Below, in pieces: positions 35,633 through 44,818 of a stretch of DNA of 64,000 nucleotides. The notes under the pieces were generated by a model. That model made no database searches, was not told where the DNA came from, and was given only the letters and a program-made list of their open reading frames with translations. Source of the stretch: Flavobacteriales bacterium (lineage in GTDB: Bacteria > Bacteroidota > Bacteroidia > Flavobacteriales_D > Sanyastnellaceae); contig JADKIZ010000012.1 in the NCBI GenBank assembly GCA_016722445.1, forward strand, positions 1 to 64,000, in the 5' to 3' direction. Position 1 is the stretch's first letter, and each line of letters starts with the position of its first letter. The position numbers were made by a program, and so were the translations under genes.

Positions 35633-37602
35633 ATGTCCATGAAGTTTATTTTTCTATGTGTCCTCATATTTTTTGAGGCTTTTCCATCCAATGCACAGTA
35701 CGATTCTCCATCGTGGTATTACATCGTGGATGCCTTCAACGACGCTGATATCAGTGATGTTGAAATGGATTCTTCCGGCAATACCTATGTAGTGGTCAAT
35801 TATCAGGGTGCTTTGAATCTGGCAGGCAACAATGGACGACCACTATCGGTTGGTGAGCACAATGCAGGTGCGTTGGTGAAACTCGATCGACAGGGTAAGT
35901 TAGTTTGGTGCCGGGGTATCGATAGTGCTTTCGATAATCGTATCCGAGACCTCTGTATTGGAGCAGATGGTAACTTGTACTTCACTGGTTTCGCTGATGG
36001 TGAAGTGAGGTTTCAGGGTAAAGCAAAGGATCTCTTTTTCGGAAGAAAAAAAGAACAAAATGAATATCATCAACCTCAGGCGATCTACTTGGCGAAGTAT
36101 TCCAAAGATGGCGAACCCATCTGGATCAATTTCTGGACTACGGCTTGGGGCGAAGGAATGAATGTCGCCGTGAACTCAAAAGGTGAAGTGGCTTGGTCAT
36201 ATTATCACAATACCGAGTTGATGTCGGGCGATAAAATGATCGATGGTTTCGAATACAAAAGAGGTTATGAGTCGAAAGTATCCATCGCATTTCTTGCTGC
36301 CGACGGACAATTAAAGCATATCAAACACCTTGGTGGAGTGAGCACGAATTACAGCAATATGGCTCCAAAGCTCATATATGATCATAAAGATCATTTGTAT
36401 TGTATAGGAAAATTTAAACAATCTGTTCTTTTGACTGAAAATGATTCATTGGTGAATGATGGGTATTATGATTCGTTGGATGCCTTTATCGCAAAGTATT
36501 CACCGAATGGAGAGTTGGAGTGGGTAAGGCAATTTGGTGGGGAAAATGTTCAGCAGATTCATGATGTGGAAATAGCTCCTGATGGTTCAGTGTATGGTAC
36601 CGGAGAATATTACTATGAATGTATTTTGATGGATGGCATCAAAGCCGTTCAAAAGAGCCGTTACGAGTATAAATCAGGAAGCAACACTTTTTATTTCCAC
36701 CTTTTCGATCATGGAGAAACTGATTTTATCCGATTTTATGAAGGAGATAAATACAGTGGTTATTTCGTTGGCGCCTCCATTGATCTTGATGTAAATGGCG
36801 AAACACATCTATTCGGAACTTACAATGATACACTGGAGCTGGAAGGATTTACCATTGAAACTCCCTATGATTTGAATTCGCCATTTTTGAGTACGATGAA
36901 AAATGAAAAAATGATTGAGTTGAAAGCTATGGCTCGTATGGATAAGAGTTGGATCAGCGGACAGCGTATTCGAAGTGTTGGAGATGCTTATGCGATGGGA
37001 ATGCTGTACTATGGAGAAGATATTCGCATTCAAATTGGTGATCGGGAGGTCAAAATCAAAAATCAGGATTATGGACGAGGAACTTTGATCATCGGAGGAA
37101 AGGTACAGAGGAAAAAACGGATGAACAGGTGATCGCAGAGCAACGCGAAGGCAGCAGATTGGAAAGATTGGAAAGCCTGCAAGCACTGTTGATTTGTTCG
37201 AATCCGGAATTGTCTGAAGCATCTACCACTTGGTTTCCGATATCTCAACCGCTAGATGAATTCAATGATCCATTCCATCCTGTTGATGATCACGCAGGAA
37301 GTGATATCGGTGTGAACCTCACACCTTGCGGGATGACATTAGATGAAGTAGAAGCCATTCTATTTCCAAACCCAACTGTAGGACCTTTAAGTCTTCAATT
37401 AAAAGGCATGCAGGATGGCAATGCTCAGATCGATGTTCTTTCTGAAATGGGTCAACTCATGTTCAGCAAACGAATACAGATTCCCTCAGCAGATTATACC
37501 ATGGAGTTGGATATGACATCCGCCGCTGCTGGCAATTATTTCATCCGCATCACCTATGCGAATTTTGAAAAAGCGCTGAGGTTAGTGAAGGTGAGCAAGT
37601 GA
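35633..37602 (+). CDS. T9SS-secreted SBBP-like repeat protein, one frame break
   Basis: I start at ATG 35633 (MSMKFIFLCVLIFFEAFPSN), which yields a proper signal peptide; a GTG 18 bases earlier is less likely. The body consists of propeller-like repeats with D-x-x-G-N/S-x-Y and A-K-Y-x-x-x-G (MDSSGNTYVVVNYQG; IYLAKYSKDGEPIWINFW; DAFIAKYSPNGELEWVRQFG). One G missing at 37102-37103 separates the C-terminus; repaired, the text runs KGTEEKTDEQVIAEQREG and reaches a T9SS sorting domain (LFPNPTVGPLSLQLKGMQ, then AAAGNYFIRITYANFEKALR). The total is about 656 residues. It resembles the HYR protein at 30413 in its repeats but lacks HYR domains. Confidence 0.7.
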
Positions 37603-38155
37603 GGGCGGGGGGATGTTGAAGGTTCAAAGTTCAAGGTTCAATGTTCAAAGTTCAATGTTGCACGGGGAATTTAAGATTTAAGATCTTAGATTTAAAATTG
37701 GCAGCAGGCAATGTTTGTAGGTCAAGTGATGATCGCCTAGACGTAGGGAGAGATGTTTAAAGTGCAATGCTCAAGGTTCAAGGTAACGAGAGCGTTTAAT
37801 TGAAGACGAAAATCAATGGCTGCGATCAAATTTTCGAGTGGGATCTTGGTGAACTTTGTGGTGCGCGCAGCGCCTTCAATCCATGATTTGGTTATAAGAT
37901 TATTGAGCAGTTGAAATGCCTAACTATTCATAGTCCATCACATCTGCCTTTGTGGTTAAATAATATCGCCACAGTCGAAAAAGTTCAATGAAAATTCTCA
38001 TGGCACGGTAATTGAAAATTGGCGGGCGCTCAATTATTTTTTCAATCTAATCAATACATGAACGAATCACAAACCTGTCGTATCTGGTATTTCTTGGGTT
38101 GATATCACGAGCATAAACCATTATGTCATTTGAAATCATTTTTACAATTCTTACT
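37603..38155. repeat. Gene-free stretch with GTTCAA tandem repeats and an AT palindrome
   Basis: Between the T9SS genes, 37617-37660 holds a degenerate tandem repeat of about ten bases (GGTTCAAAGTTCAAGGTTCA and so on). A shorter echo lies at 37769-37782. 37670-37699 is an imperfect AT-rich palindrome centred on AAGATCTT. The GTTCAA family is a common intergenic repeat in Bacteroidota. The remaining bases to 38155 show nothing else I can support. Confidence 0.5.
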
Positions 38156-39579
38156 ATGAAAAGAACATTTACGCTCATCATGGCCGGTGCTTTCATGTTG
38201 ATGAATTCACTCTCGGCACAAACCAATCTCAATTTCGAATCGTGGTCAGGCAATGAACCCAACAGCTGGGCATCATCCAATTCGATCACACAAGCATCAG
38301 GCGGTGCACAAACCGTTTTCAAAGAATCCACCAGTCCGGGAGAAGGATCTTTTTCGGTGAAAATGGTTACCGGTAATTGTCCCGATTGTCCCAACTTCGC
38401 TTTGCTTGGCCAATTTGGTCCGCCGACACCTCTTCCAAATCCATTGGGCGGAAGTGTGCAATTGGGTTCATTCGACAATCCGGGTATCGCATATACACAA
38501 CGTCCAATCTCAGTAGACGTGCGTTACAAAGCCAATCCGGCAAACAATGACATCTGTGGTTTTCAGGTTGAGCTTACACGATACAATGCTGTGACAGACG
38601 AAGATGAAACCATTGGCGAAGGATATTTTATGGCGAATTCTGATGTAAACAACTGGACCAACATCAATGTACCTATTGTTTATTATTCTGATCTCACGCC
38701 TGATCGACTCAATATCTGGGCGACATCTTCTATCGGATCAGTTCCTGATTTGAGTGCGCTGGGATTTCCAGATCTTCCTTTGCCAACACCAGTTTCCGGA
38801 AGTACATTTTATATCGATGCAATCGTCATGAATCTTCCATCGTGTGATGATTTCATCGTGACAGCATCAGGTACAGGTGAATCAAGTCTTGGTGCTGGCG
38901 ATGGATCAGCGACGGCAAACATCAGTGGTGGAACTGCTCCTTATACCTACAGTTGGAATACATTGGATAATTCACCAACCATCGACAATCTCATTCTGGA
39001 TATTACATTGTAACAGTAACTGATGCGAACGGATGTCAGAAGGTTGCGACATATTATGTTGCACCTGGTGGTTGTAATATTTCTGTTTCAATGTCAGGAA
39101 CAAATTCATCGAGTAATTCGATATACTCCGGAAATGGTTCAGCTACTGCAACCGTTTCAGGTGGCAATCCTCCATACAGTTATCAATGGAACAATGGATC
39201 AACATCGTCGTCCATTTCTGGTTTACCAGTGGGAACCTATGCAGTTCTGATCATAGAAGAAAACAATCCACTGTGTGCGACATGGGGATACTACACCGTG
39301 TGGGGACCAGATGGACCTTCGGCCGTTGAAGATGTCGAGAACGCTACAGCAGGACTTGTTGTTTATCCGAATCCAACACATGGTCAAATCACATTCCGTG
39401 CTGACAGCGACATACGAGAGATTCAAATTACCAATTCTTTCGGACAACAGATCAGCGCAACCACACACAACTACGGTATGGTGAATCTTGATCTGTCATC
39501 ACAACCAACAGGCATCTATTTCTATACGGTAAAGAACGAACAAGGTCAAATCTTGAGTGGCCGGTTCATCATTGAATAA
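38156..39579 (+). CDS. T9SS-secreted protein with PCMD-like and SprB-like domains, one frame break
   Basis: ATG 38156 gives a signal peptide (MKRTFTLIMAGAFMLMNSLS). The first 220 residues (NLNFESWSGNEPNSWASSN; YMANSDVNNWTNINVPIVY; TFYIDAIVMNL) resemble the putative carbohydrate-binding PCMD fold. Two SprB-like repeats follow, each with G-x-G-S-A-T-A-x-x-S-G-G-x-x-P-Y-x-Y-x-W-N. An A missing near 38993 interrupts the first; repaired text reads LNSGYYIVTVTDANGCQKVA. The C-terminus is a T9SS sorting domain (YPNPTHGQITFRADSD to GIYFYTVKNEQGQILSGRF). The total is about 474 residues. SprB-like repeats are associated with gliding adhesins; here it is a modest-sized surface protein. Confidence 0.75.
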
Positions 39580-39604
39580 TCAGTAATCAAACCAAACCAA
39601 ATCC

Positions 39605-39655
39605 AACCCGGACGATGTGGGGTACATGCTGTACCTGATGTCGTTCGGGTTTTTT
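39605..39655 (+). terminator. Rho-independent terminator
   Basis: AACCCGGACGA (39605-39615) pairs with TCGTTCGGGTT (39641-39651), with one G-U. The loop contains its own small hairpin GGTAC/GTACC, and the stem leads into six T residues. It follows the SprB-like gene. Confidence 0.8.
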
Positions 39656-39819
39656 GTTACTTGGATGATTAAAGTGTAGATTGAATTCATGTGAAGTCAA
39701 TTTGGTTTGCGTGAATTAGTCTTCCATGATCATCTACCTTGGATTGGATATTTTTCATCTATTATTTTTTTATTGAATAAATATTATTGAACGATATTTG
39801 ACTTAATCAAACGAAAAAA

Positions 39820-40200
39820 ATGAAACAACTCTTTACAATCATTGCACTGGCACTGAGTATCATCGGATTCTCACAATCGCCAAGTTTGCCTGGAAATACT
39901 AGTATGCCTGTTTATCCTGGAGGTGATATGGGTTTGCTGAAAGATGTCAATAGTCAGCTCCAATATCCAGAATCGGAAATTGACTCAAAAGTGGAAGGCA
40001 AGGTGTTTGTCGGTTTCGTTGTGGAGGTTGATGGATCCATTACCGATGTCCATGTTGAAAAAGGCATTGTCGATCATCCAGCATTTGGTGACGCCGCCAT
40101 TGCCGCGGTGAAGTCCCTCAAAAAGTTTGAGCCAGCCGTTTCAAATGGTAAGCCGGTAAGAATGATGATGACTCTTCCGGTGATGTTCAAATTGGATTGA
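39820..40200 (+). CDS. Exported protein consisting of a TonB C-terminal domain
   Basis: The 126-residue product has a signal peptide (MKQLFTIIALALSIIGFSQ) and then only a TonB C-terminal fold: YPGGDMGLLKDVNSQLQYP, then VEGKVFVGFVVEVDGSITD, VKSLKKFEPAVSNGKPVRM and LPVMFKL. Because no membrane anchor or proline-rich spacer is present, it is not a full energy transducer. Such stand-alone TonB-C proteins occur in Bacteroidota and may bind TonB boxes or peptidoglycan. The gene is monocistronic, bounded by a terminator on each side. Confidence 0.8.
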   Translation: MKQLFTIIALALSIIGFSQSPSLPGNTSMPVYPGGDMGLLKDVNSQLQYPESEIDSKVEGKVFVGFVVEVDGSITDVHVEKGIVDHPAFGDAAIAAVKSLKKFEPAVSNGKPVRMMMTLPVMFKLD

Positions 40201-40221
40201 GAAATTCATTGATGACATTTT

Positions 40222-40249
40222 AGGCCATTCAAATTGAATGGCCTTTTTT
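40222..40249 (+). terminator. Rho-independent terminator of the TonB-domain gene
   Basis: AGGCCATTCA (40222-40231) and TGAATGGCCT (40235-40244) form a perfect ten-base stem around AAT, followed by six T residues. Confidence 0.9.
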
Positions 40250-40672
40250 GTTCTTATAGACTTATCAGAAAAGTTTATCGATTTCGTGAAGTATGCTGCG
40301 AATGGAAACCCGGGTGCGATTTTGTATTGTTCTTGAATTCTATCCGTTGTTCGATTGAGGATTTTATTGCACATACCATTTTAATCGAGCGAGTAATGTT
40401 TGATTACATGATTCACTTGTGAGTTATCATCACAGCACACAATCGTTCGATGAGTCATTTACCTCGACGAAAATATTTGAGCGCTCTGATCTTTTTCTCT
40501 TAAATGTGTTGATTGGCGTGGCTTGCGGTTATCATTTAGAGAGCTTCTAAATAAACCGAATCGGACGAAGCCAAATATCCTTTTAACCAATCTTTGTTCG
40601 CCGTTTTATAATGTACAGGCAAATCTATAGAAGATATTTCCGATTCTTGCTTGAACAGAGTGATGAATAAGT
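40250..40672. other. Gene-free stretch before the cytochrome cluster
   Basis: I see no gene, repeat or clear promoter here. The sequence is AT-rich and must hold the promoter of the b-type cytochrome gene, but no perfect TAnnTTTG box is visible. Confidence 0.4.
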
Positions 40673-41524
40673 ATGAGTAAAGTAACACACACGATTTATA
40701 TCTGGACAATGGTGGCAATTGTTTTAGCCATTACGTTTTATCTGAGCTATTCCGGATACGATTATTACAAGACGCCACTCGAAGAGCGTTTCTATCATCC
40801 TCGCCATTCGTGGTTTAAGCCAAGTGGTGTGTACGGTCATGGTATTGGAATACTCGGCACACTCCTCATCATCATTGGTGTTTGGTTGTATATCGCGAGA
40901 AAGCGATACAACTTTCTTGGCAAATACATACGCATCAAGTATTTGCTGGAGTTTCATATTTTTCTTTGCACAGTTGGTCCAATCTTGATTCTATTTCATA
41001 CCGCATTCAAGTTTGGAGGAATTGTATCTGTGGCATTCTGGAGTATGGTTGCCGTTGTGGCGTCCGGAGTGATTGGTCGATTTATTTACATTCAAATACC
41101 GCATACCATCGAAGGACGAGCGCTAAGTCTGAACGAGGTAAAGGATATGCGAAACAAGTTGATTGATGAATTGCGAAACAATTCCGGATTGGATGAAAGT
41201 GTGATTGATCAATTGCTTCTTGCAACCGGAAATTCAAATGAAGATTCCACGGGACAATCAAAAAAGATGAGCGAGTCAGAAGTCATCCGTGAGATCAAAA
41301 AAGCCCTTTCTAAAAAGGATGTAGCCAAAGCGCAAAGAAGATCCATCATGAAAATGGTTCGTGAAGAATTTGCGTTGGCGCGCCGTATTGGTCGTTTGGA
41401 ATTGATGCAGAAATTGTTCAAGTATTGGCACGTGGCTCACTTGCCTTTTGCTTTGATCATGCTGATAATTTTGATTGTACACGTCGGTGTTACTTTATCG
41501 TTTGGATATCGTTGGATATTTTAA
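40673..41524 (+). CDS. b-type cytochrome-like membrane protein
   Basis: The 283-residue protein has about four membrane segments in the first 130 residues, a long charged cytoplasmic insert (about 140-235) and a last segment at about 255-275. Histidines are placed within or at the edges of the segments (VYGHGIGILG; LEFHIFLCTVG; ILFHTAFKFG; YWHVAHLPF; LIVHVGVTL), as in b-heme proteins of the ferric-reductase/cytochrome b561 type. Such proteins move electrons across the inner membrane. The gene stands first in a set of four co-directional genes that ends with a multiheme cytochrome, five bases before the flavoprotein gene, so it is likely the membrane partner of that flavoprotein. The specific quinone or donor site cannot be read. 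Confidence 0.65.
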   Translation: MSKVTHTIYIWTMVAIVLAITFYLSYSGYDYYKTPLEERFYHPRHSWFKPSGVYGHGIGILGTLLIIIGVWLYIARKRYNFLGKYIRIKYLLEFHIFLCTVGPILILFHTAFKFGGIVSVAFWSMVAVVASGVIGRFIYIQIPHTIEGRALSLNEVKDMRNKLIDELRNNSGLDESVIDQLLLATGNSNEDSTGQSKKMSESEVIREIKKALSKKDVAKAQRRSIMKMVREEFALARRIGRLELMQKLFKYWHVAHLPFALIMLIILIVHVGVTLSFGYRWIF

Positions 41525-41529
41525 AGCCT

Positions 41530-42855
41530 ATGAACCAGGAAGAATTATTGATTTATGGTGGTGTTTTTCTGATCTGTGGACTGGTCATTTTTTTCTATGT
41601 ACGCAGCCTCAGTAAGAAATCAAAAATTGTTGCCAAGAAAGTTGAAATAGCCAAACTGGAAGGACTGTTTGAGCCAGTTTCACTACATCCATACATCAAT
41701 TTGAATACGTGTATTGGTTCAGCCGCTTGCGTGGCAGAATGTCCGGAAAAGGATATTCTTGGAATCATCGATGGCAAGGCTACGGTCATTCAGGCATCAA
41801 ATTGTGTTGGACATGGTGCATGTTTTCATGCTTGTCCTGTCGAGGCCATATCATTGCGTATCGGCACTGAAACCCGCGGAGTTGATCTTCCACACGTCGA
41901 TCAGGATTTTCAAACAAATGTGGCGGGAATTTATATCGCCGGTGAATTGGGAGGAATGGGTTTGATTAAAAACTCAGTTGAACAAGGTATGCAGGCCATG
42001 GAGAGCATTGCTTCGCGCAAGGTGTCGAAGAAAGAAGGCGTCGTTGATGTGGTCATTGTCGGTGCTGGTCCTGCTGGTATTTCAGCTACTCTTGAAGCCA
42101 AGAAGAGAGGAATGACCTCAGTGACATTGGAACAAGATTCACTCGGTGGAACGGTGTTTACTTTTCCTCGTCAAAAAATTGTGATGACAGCACCAATGCA
42201 TTTGCCGCTTTATGGTGAAGCAAAATTGTACGATACCAATAAAGGAGAATTGCTTGATCTATGGAACAAGGTTATCAAAGAGCAGGAAATCAAAATCACT
42301 GAAAATACCAAGGTGGAAGAAATCATGCCGTTGTCAGATGGCAATTTTAAAGTGATTACAAATACTGGTCAAGAGCACATTGCCCATAATGTATTGCTTG
42401 CGATTGGAAGACGAGGCACACCGAGAAAGCTTGATGTAACCGGAGAAAATTTACCCAATGTGGCTTACCGACTATTGGAGCCAGAGAATATCACAGGTAA
42501 AAAGGTAGTCGTTGTGGGTGGTGGTGATTCCGCGGTGGAGTCTGCGATGTTGTTGATGGAAAACAATGAAGTGATTCTTTCGTATAGGAAGGATCAGTTT
42601 GCCCGTATTAAGCCAAAAAATAAGGTAGCCATTGATGCTGCCATGAGCAAAGGAACCATTCGTGTCATCTTTAATTCCGATCTTGAATTGATTACTGAAA
42701 AATCGGTGAAGATGAAAATCGGGGAGGAGACACAAGAAATGGCCAATGATTTGGTTTACATTTTTGCAGGTGGTGAATTGCCAACTGGATTTTTACAAAA
42801 AGTAGGCGTTCAGATCACGAAACGATTCGGCCATATCGTGAAGAAACACAAATGA
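41530..42855 (+). CDS. Membrane-anchored ferredoxin-flavoprotein (NAD(P)-binding oxidoreductase)
   Basis: I start at ATG 41530 (MNQEELLIYGGVFLICGLVI), five bases after the previous stop. One membrane anchor lies at residues 8-24. A ferredoxin-like domain contains CIGSAACVAECPE and CVGHGACFHACPV; in each, the second Cys of C-x2-C-x2-C-x3-CP is replaced (Ser and His), so the clusters or their number are unusual. The FAD-binding GVDLPHVDQDFQTN...GELGGMGL segment and the Rossmann motifs VVIVGAGPAGISA and VVVVGGGDSAVES place it with thioredoxin-reductase-like enzymes. It likely oxidises NAD(P)H or another donor and passes electrons to the b-cytochrome. Its last four bases overlap the next start (ATGA). 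Confidence 0.8.
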   Translation: MNQEELLIYGGVFLICGLVIFFYVRSLSKKSKIVAKKVEIAKLEGLFEPVSLHPYINLNTCIGSAACVAECPEKDILGIIDGKATVIQASNCVGHGACFHACPVEAISLRIGTETRGVDLPHVDQDFQTNVAGIYIAGELGGMGLIKNSVEQGMQAMESIASRKVSKKEGVVDVVIVGAGPAGISATLEAKKRGMTSVTLEQDSLGGTVFTFPRQKIVMTAPMHLPLYGEAKLYDTNKGELLDLWNKVIKEQEIKITENTKVEEIMPLSDGNFKVITNTGQEHIAHNVLLAIGRRGTPRKLDVTGENLPNVAYRLLEPENITGKKVVVVGGGDSAVESAMLLMENNEVILSYRKDQFARIKPKNKVAIDAAMSKGTIRVIFNSDLELITEKSVKMKIGEETQEMANDLVYIFAGGELPTGFLQKVGVQITKRFGHIVKKHK

Positions 42856-44438
42856 GAATTGTCGGTTACATACTCTTTTATCTGATCTGCATTGCGGGCT
42901 TAAACAGCTTTGGGCAATTGTCGCCTGGCGATTTGACGAATGCCCATGCGAAGTTGGAAGGCATGAACAATTGCACGCAATGCCACGATTTGGGGAATTC
43001 TGTTACCAATACTAAATGTCTCGATTGTCACAAAGAGATCAAAGAACTGTTGAAACAGAATCGTGGGTATCACTCGAACAGTCAGGTGAAATCAAAGAAC
43101 TGTATCGAATGCCATAGTGAACACCATGGTCGGAATTTTCAGATGATTCGTTTCGATGAAAAAAACTTCGATCACAACCAAACGACATATACACTGGATG
43201 GAAAACATAAGACGACAGATTGCAGGACTTGTCACAAGCCAGAGAACATTGAGAACGCAGAAATCAGGAAACTGAACAACACGTTTCTTGGGCTACAGGA
43301 TAAGTGTTTGTCATGTCACAAAGATTTTCACCAAGGCACACTGGACAAGGATTGTAAAAAATGCCATAACACGACGGCGTTCCGACCAGCACCTGGATTC
43401 GATCACAACAAATCTGATTTCAAACTGAAAGGTGGACACGTGCAAGTGGATTGTAAAAAGTGCCATGAATCTGTGATGAAGAATGGCGTTGAGTTCCAGG
43501 TTTTCAAACCTGTCGTACACAACGATTGTGTGGCATGTCATGATGATCCGCACCAGGAGCACTTCAAAGGAACATGCGTACAGTGTCACACGGATGAAGC
43601 GTTCACGACCTTCATAGGTAAAAAGAATTTTACCCACGACACCAATACCAAATTCAAATTATTGGGAAAACACCGTCAGGTGGATTGTTTTCAATGTCAT
43701 GCGAAAACAAAAGATCCAGTAAAAGTTTTCGAAGACAGGAATGGTGTTACAACCAATCAATGTGCGACGTGCCACGAGGATTTCCACAAAGGAAAATTCG
43801 GTAATGATTGCGCAAAATGCCATACGGAGAAGAGTTTCCACGAGTTGAAGTCGATGGATTTCTTCGATCACTCTTTGACGGACTATCCGCTGGAAGGCAA
43901 GCACGTTGGCGTGGATTGTAAAAAATGCCACAAGAAAAACTACAAGGATCCTATCGATTTTTCAGCATGTAAAAACTGCCATGAAGATTTTCACAAGGGA
44001 CAATTCACAAGGGAAGGCATTCAGGAAGACTGCAAAGAATGTCATTCAATTCAGGATGGATTTGCATTGAGCGGTTATTCTCTGGAACGCCACAATGAAA
44101 CGGACTTCCCGCTCACAGGAGCGCATATCGCTACACCTTGTTTTGCTTGCCATGTCAGCGAGGAAAAATGGACTTTCACCAATTTGAATGGCGAATGCGT
44201 TGCCTGTCACGACAACGTGCATGGAAATGACTTTGCTATGAATGGAGTAACAGATTGTAAACGCTGCCATGAAACAGAAACATGGTATCCAAGTCTATTC
44301 GACCATAACCTGACCAAGTTCAAACTTGAAGGTGAACATGCCAATGTCGCCTGTGAAAAATGCCATCTACCGGCAAAAGCGGGTGAAAAAATATCATTCA
44401 AAATTCCAAAATTTGAATGTATTGATTGCCACAAATAA
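42852..44438 (+). CDS. Periplasmic 20-heme cytochrome c
   Basis: The 528-residue protein has a signal peptide (MRIVGYILFYLICIAGLNSF) and, by my count, 20 CxxCH heme-binding motifs (for example CTQCH, CLDCH, CIECH, CKKCH, CVACH, CEKCH, CIDCH). A loose repeat carries F-D-H-N, D-F-x-L-x-G-x-H and V-x-C-x-x-CH, whose extra histidines are likely distal ligands. The sequence is strongly Lys-rich between the hemes (CKKCHKKNYKDP), giving a basic surface. It has no lipobox or T9SS tail, so I place it in the periplasm. It is translationally coupled to the flavoprotein gene and should carry electrons from it toward the outer membrane. Gene integrity is complete. Confidence 0.9.
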   Translation: MRIVGYILFYLICIAGLNSFGQLSPGDLTNAHAKLEGMNNCTQCHDLGNSVTNTKCLDCHKEIKELLKQNRGYHSNSQVKSKNCIECHSEHHGRNFQMIRFDEKNFDHNQTTYTLDGKHKTTDCRTCHKPENIENAEIRKLNNTFLGLQDKCLSCHKDFHQGTLDKDCKKCHNTTAFRPAPGFDHNKSDFKLKGGHVQVDCKKCHESVMKNGVEFQVFKPVVHNDCVACHDDPHQEHFKGTCVQCHTDEAFTTFIGKKNFTHDTNTKFKLLGKHRQVDCFQCHAKTKDPVKVFEDRNGVTTNQCATCHEDFHKGKFGNDCAKCHTEKSFHELKSMDFFDHSLTDYPLEGKHVGVDCKKCHKKNYKDPIDFSACKNCHEDFHKGQFTREGIQEDCKECHSIQDGFALSGYSLERHNETDFPLTGAHIATPCFACHVSEEKWTFTNLNGECVACHDNVHGNDFAMNGVTDCKRCHETETWYPSLFDHNLTKFKLEGEHANVACEKCHLPAKAGEKISFKIPKFECIDCHK

Positions 44439-44795
44439 TCGATCGATTTTTTGAGTTGCATCATAGCCGAAACGGCTCCCAAAAACGCCGATTTTCGAGC
44501 TTCTTTTTAGCCGTTATTCACAAAAGTTATCCCCAATTTGAATTCCCTGAAGCTTAAGTGGCGCATCATAAACCGTTGATTCAGGCCATCGTCCGAAAAA
44601 GTGATTTCTTGCTAGGGTCAGATTATTTCCAGTTCAGGTATTAAAAAATTCTATTCAGATCAAAACCTCACGTACCATGAGGTTTTACTGTAACGTTTGT
44701 GTCATATCTCGTATAAATCGTCATTGTAAATATGCAAGATGTTAATAAAACCGATGTGATGCGAAGGTGAATGGGCGTCAGTTCATTCTAATTTG
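44439..44795. other. Intergenic region before the giant cytochrome
   Basis: No gene is present. A perfect nine-base inverted repeat AAAACCTCA/TGAGGTTTT lies at 44662-44686 around a seven-base loop, without a T-run, so it may be an operator or a weak terminator. TAATTTGC at 44789-44796 is a near match to the -7 box. Confidence 0.45.
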
Positions 44796-44811
44796 CTTGA
44801 CGTAAATCAAG
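44796..44811 (+). promoter_or_regulatory. FNR/CRP-type dyad before the giant cytochrome
   Basis: CTTGACGTAAATCAAG has perfect arms CTTGA/TCAAG, and its core TTGAC-GTAA-ATCAA fits the FNR/CRP-family consensus TTGAY-N4-ATCAA. It lies eight bases before the proposed TTG start. Control by an anaerobic or redox-responsive CRP/FNR regulator would suit an electron-transfer protein. That close to the start it would act as a repressor site unless the true start is further downstream. Confidence 0.55.
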
Positions 44812-44818
44812 AAAAATT

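Noticed and set aside
44437..44448. AATCGATCGATT palindrome followed by T residues as a terminator of the 20-heme gene
   Set aside because: The self-complementary stem has no loop and only four weak T residues follow; it is not convincing as a terminator.
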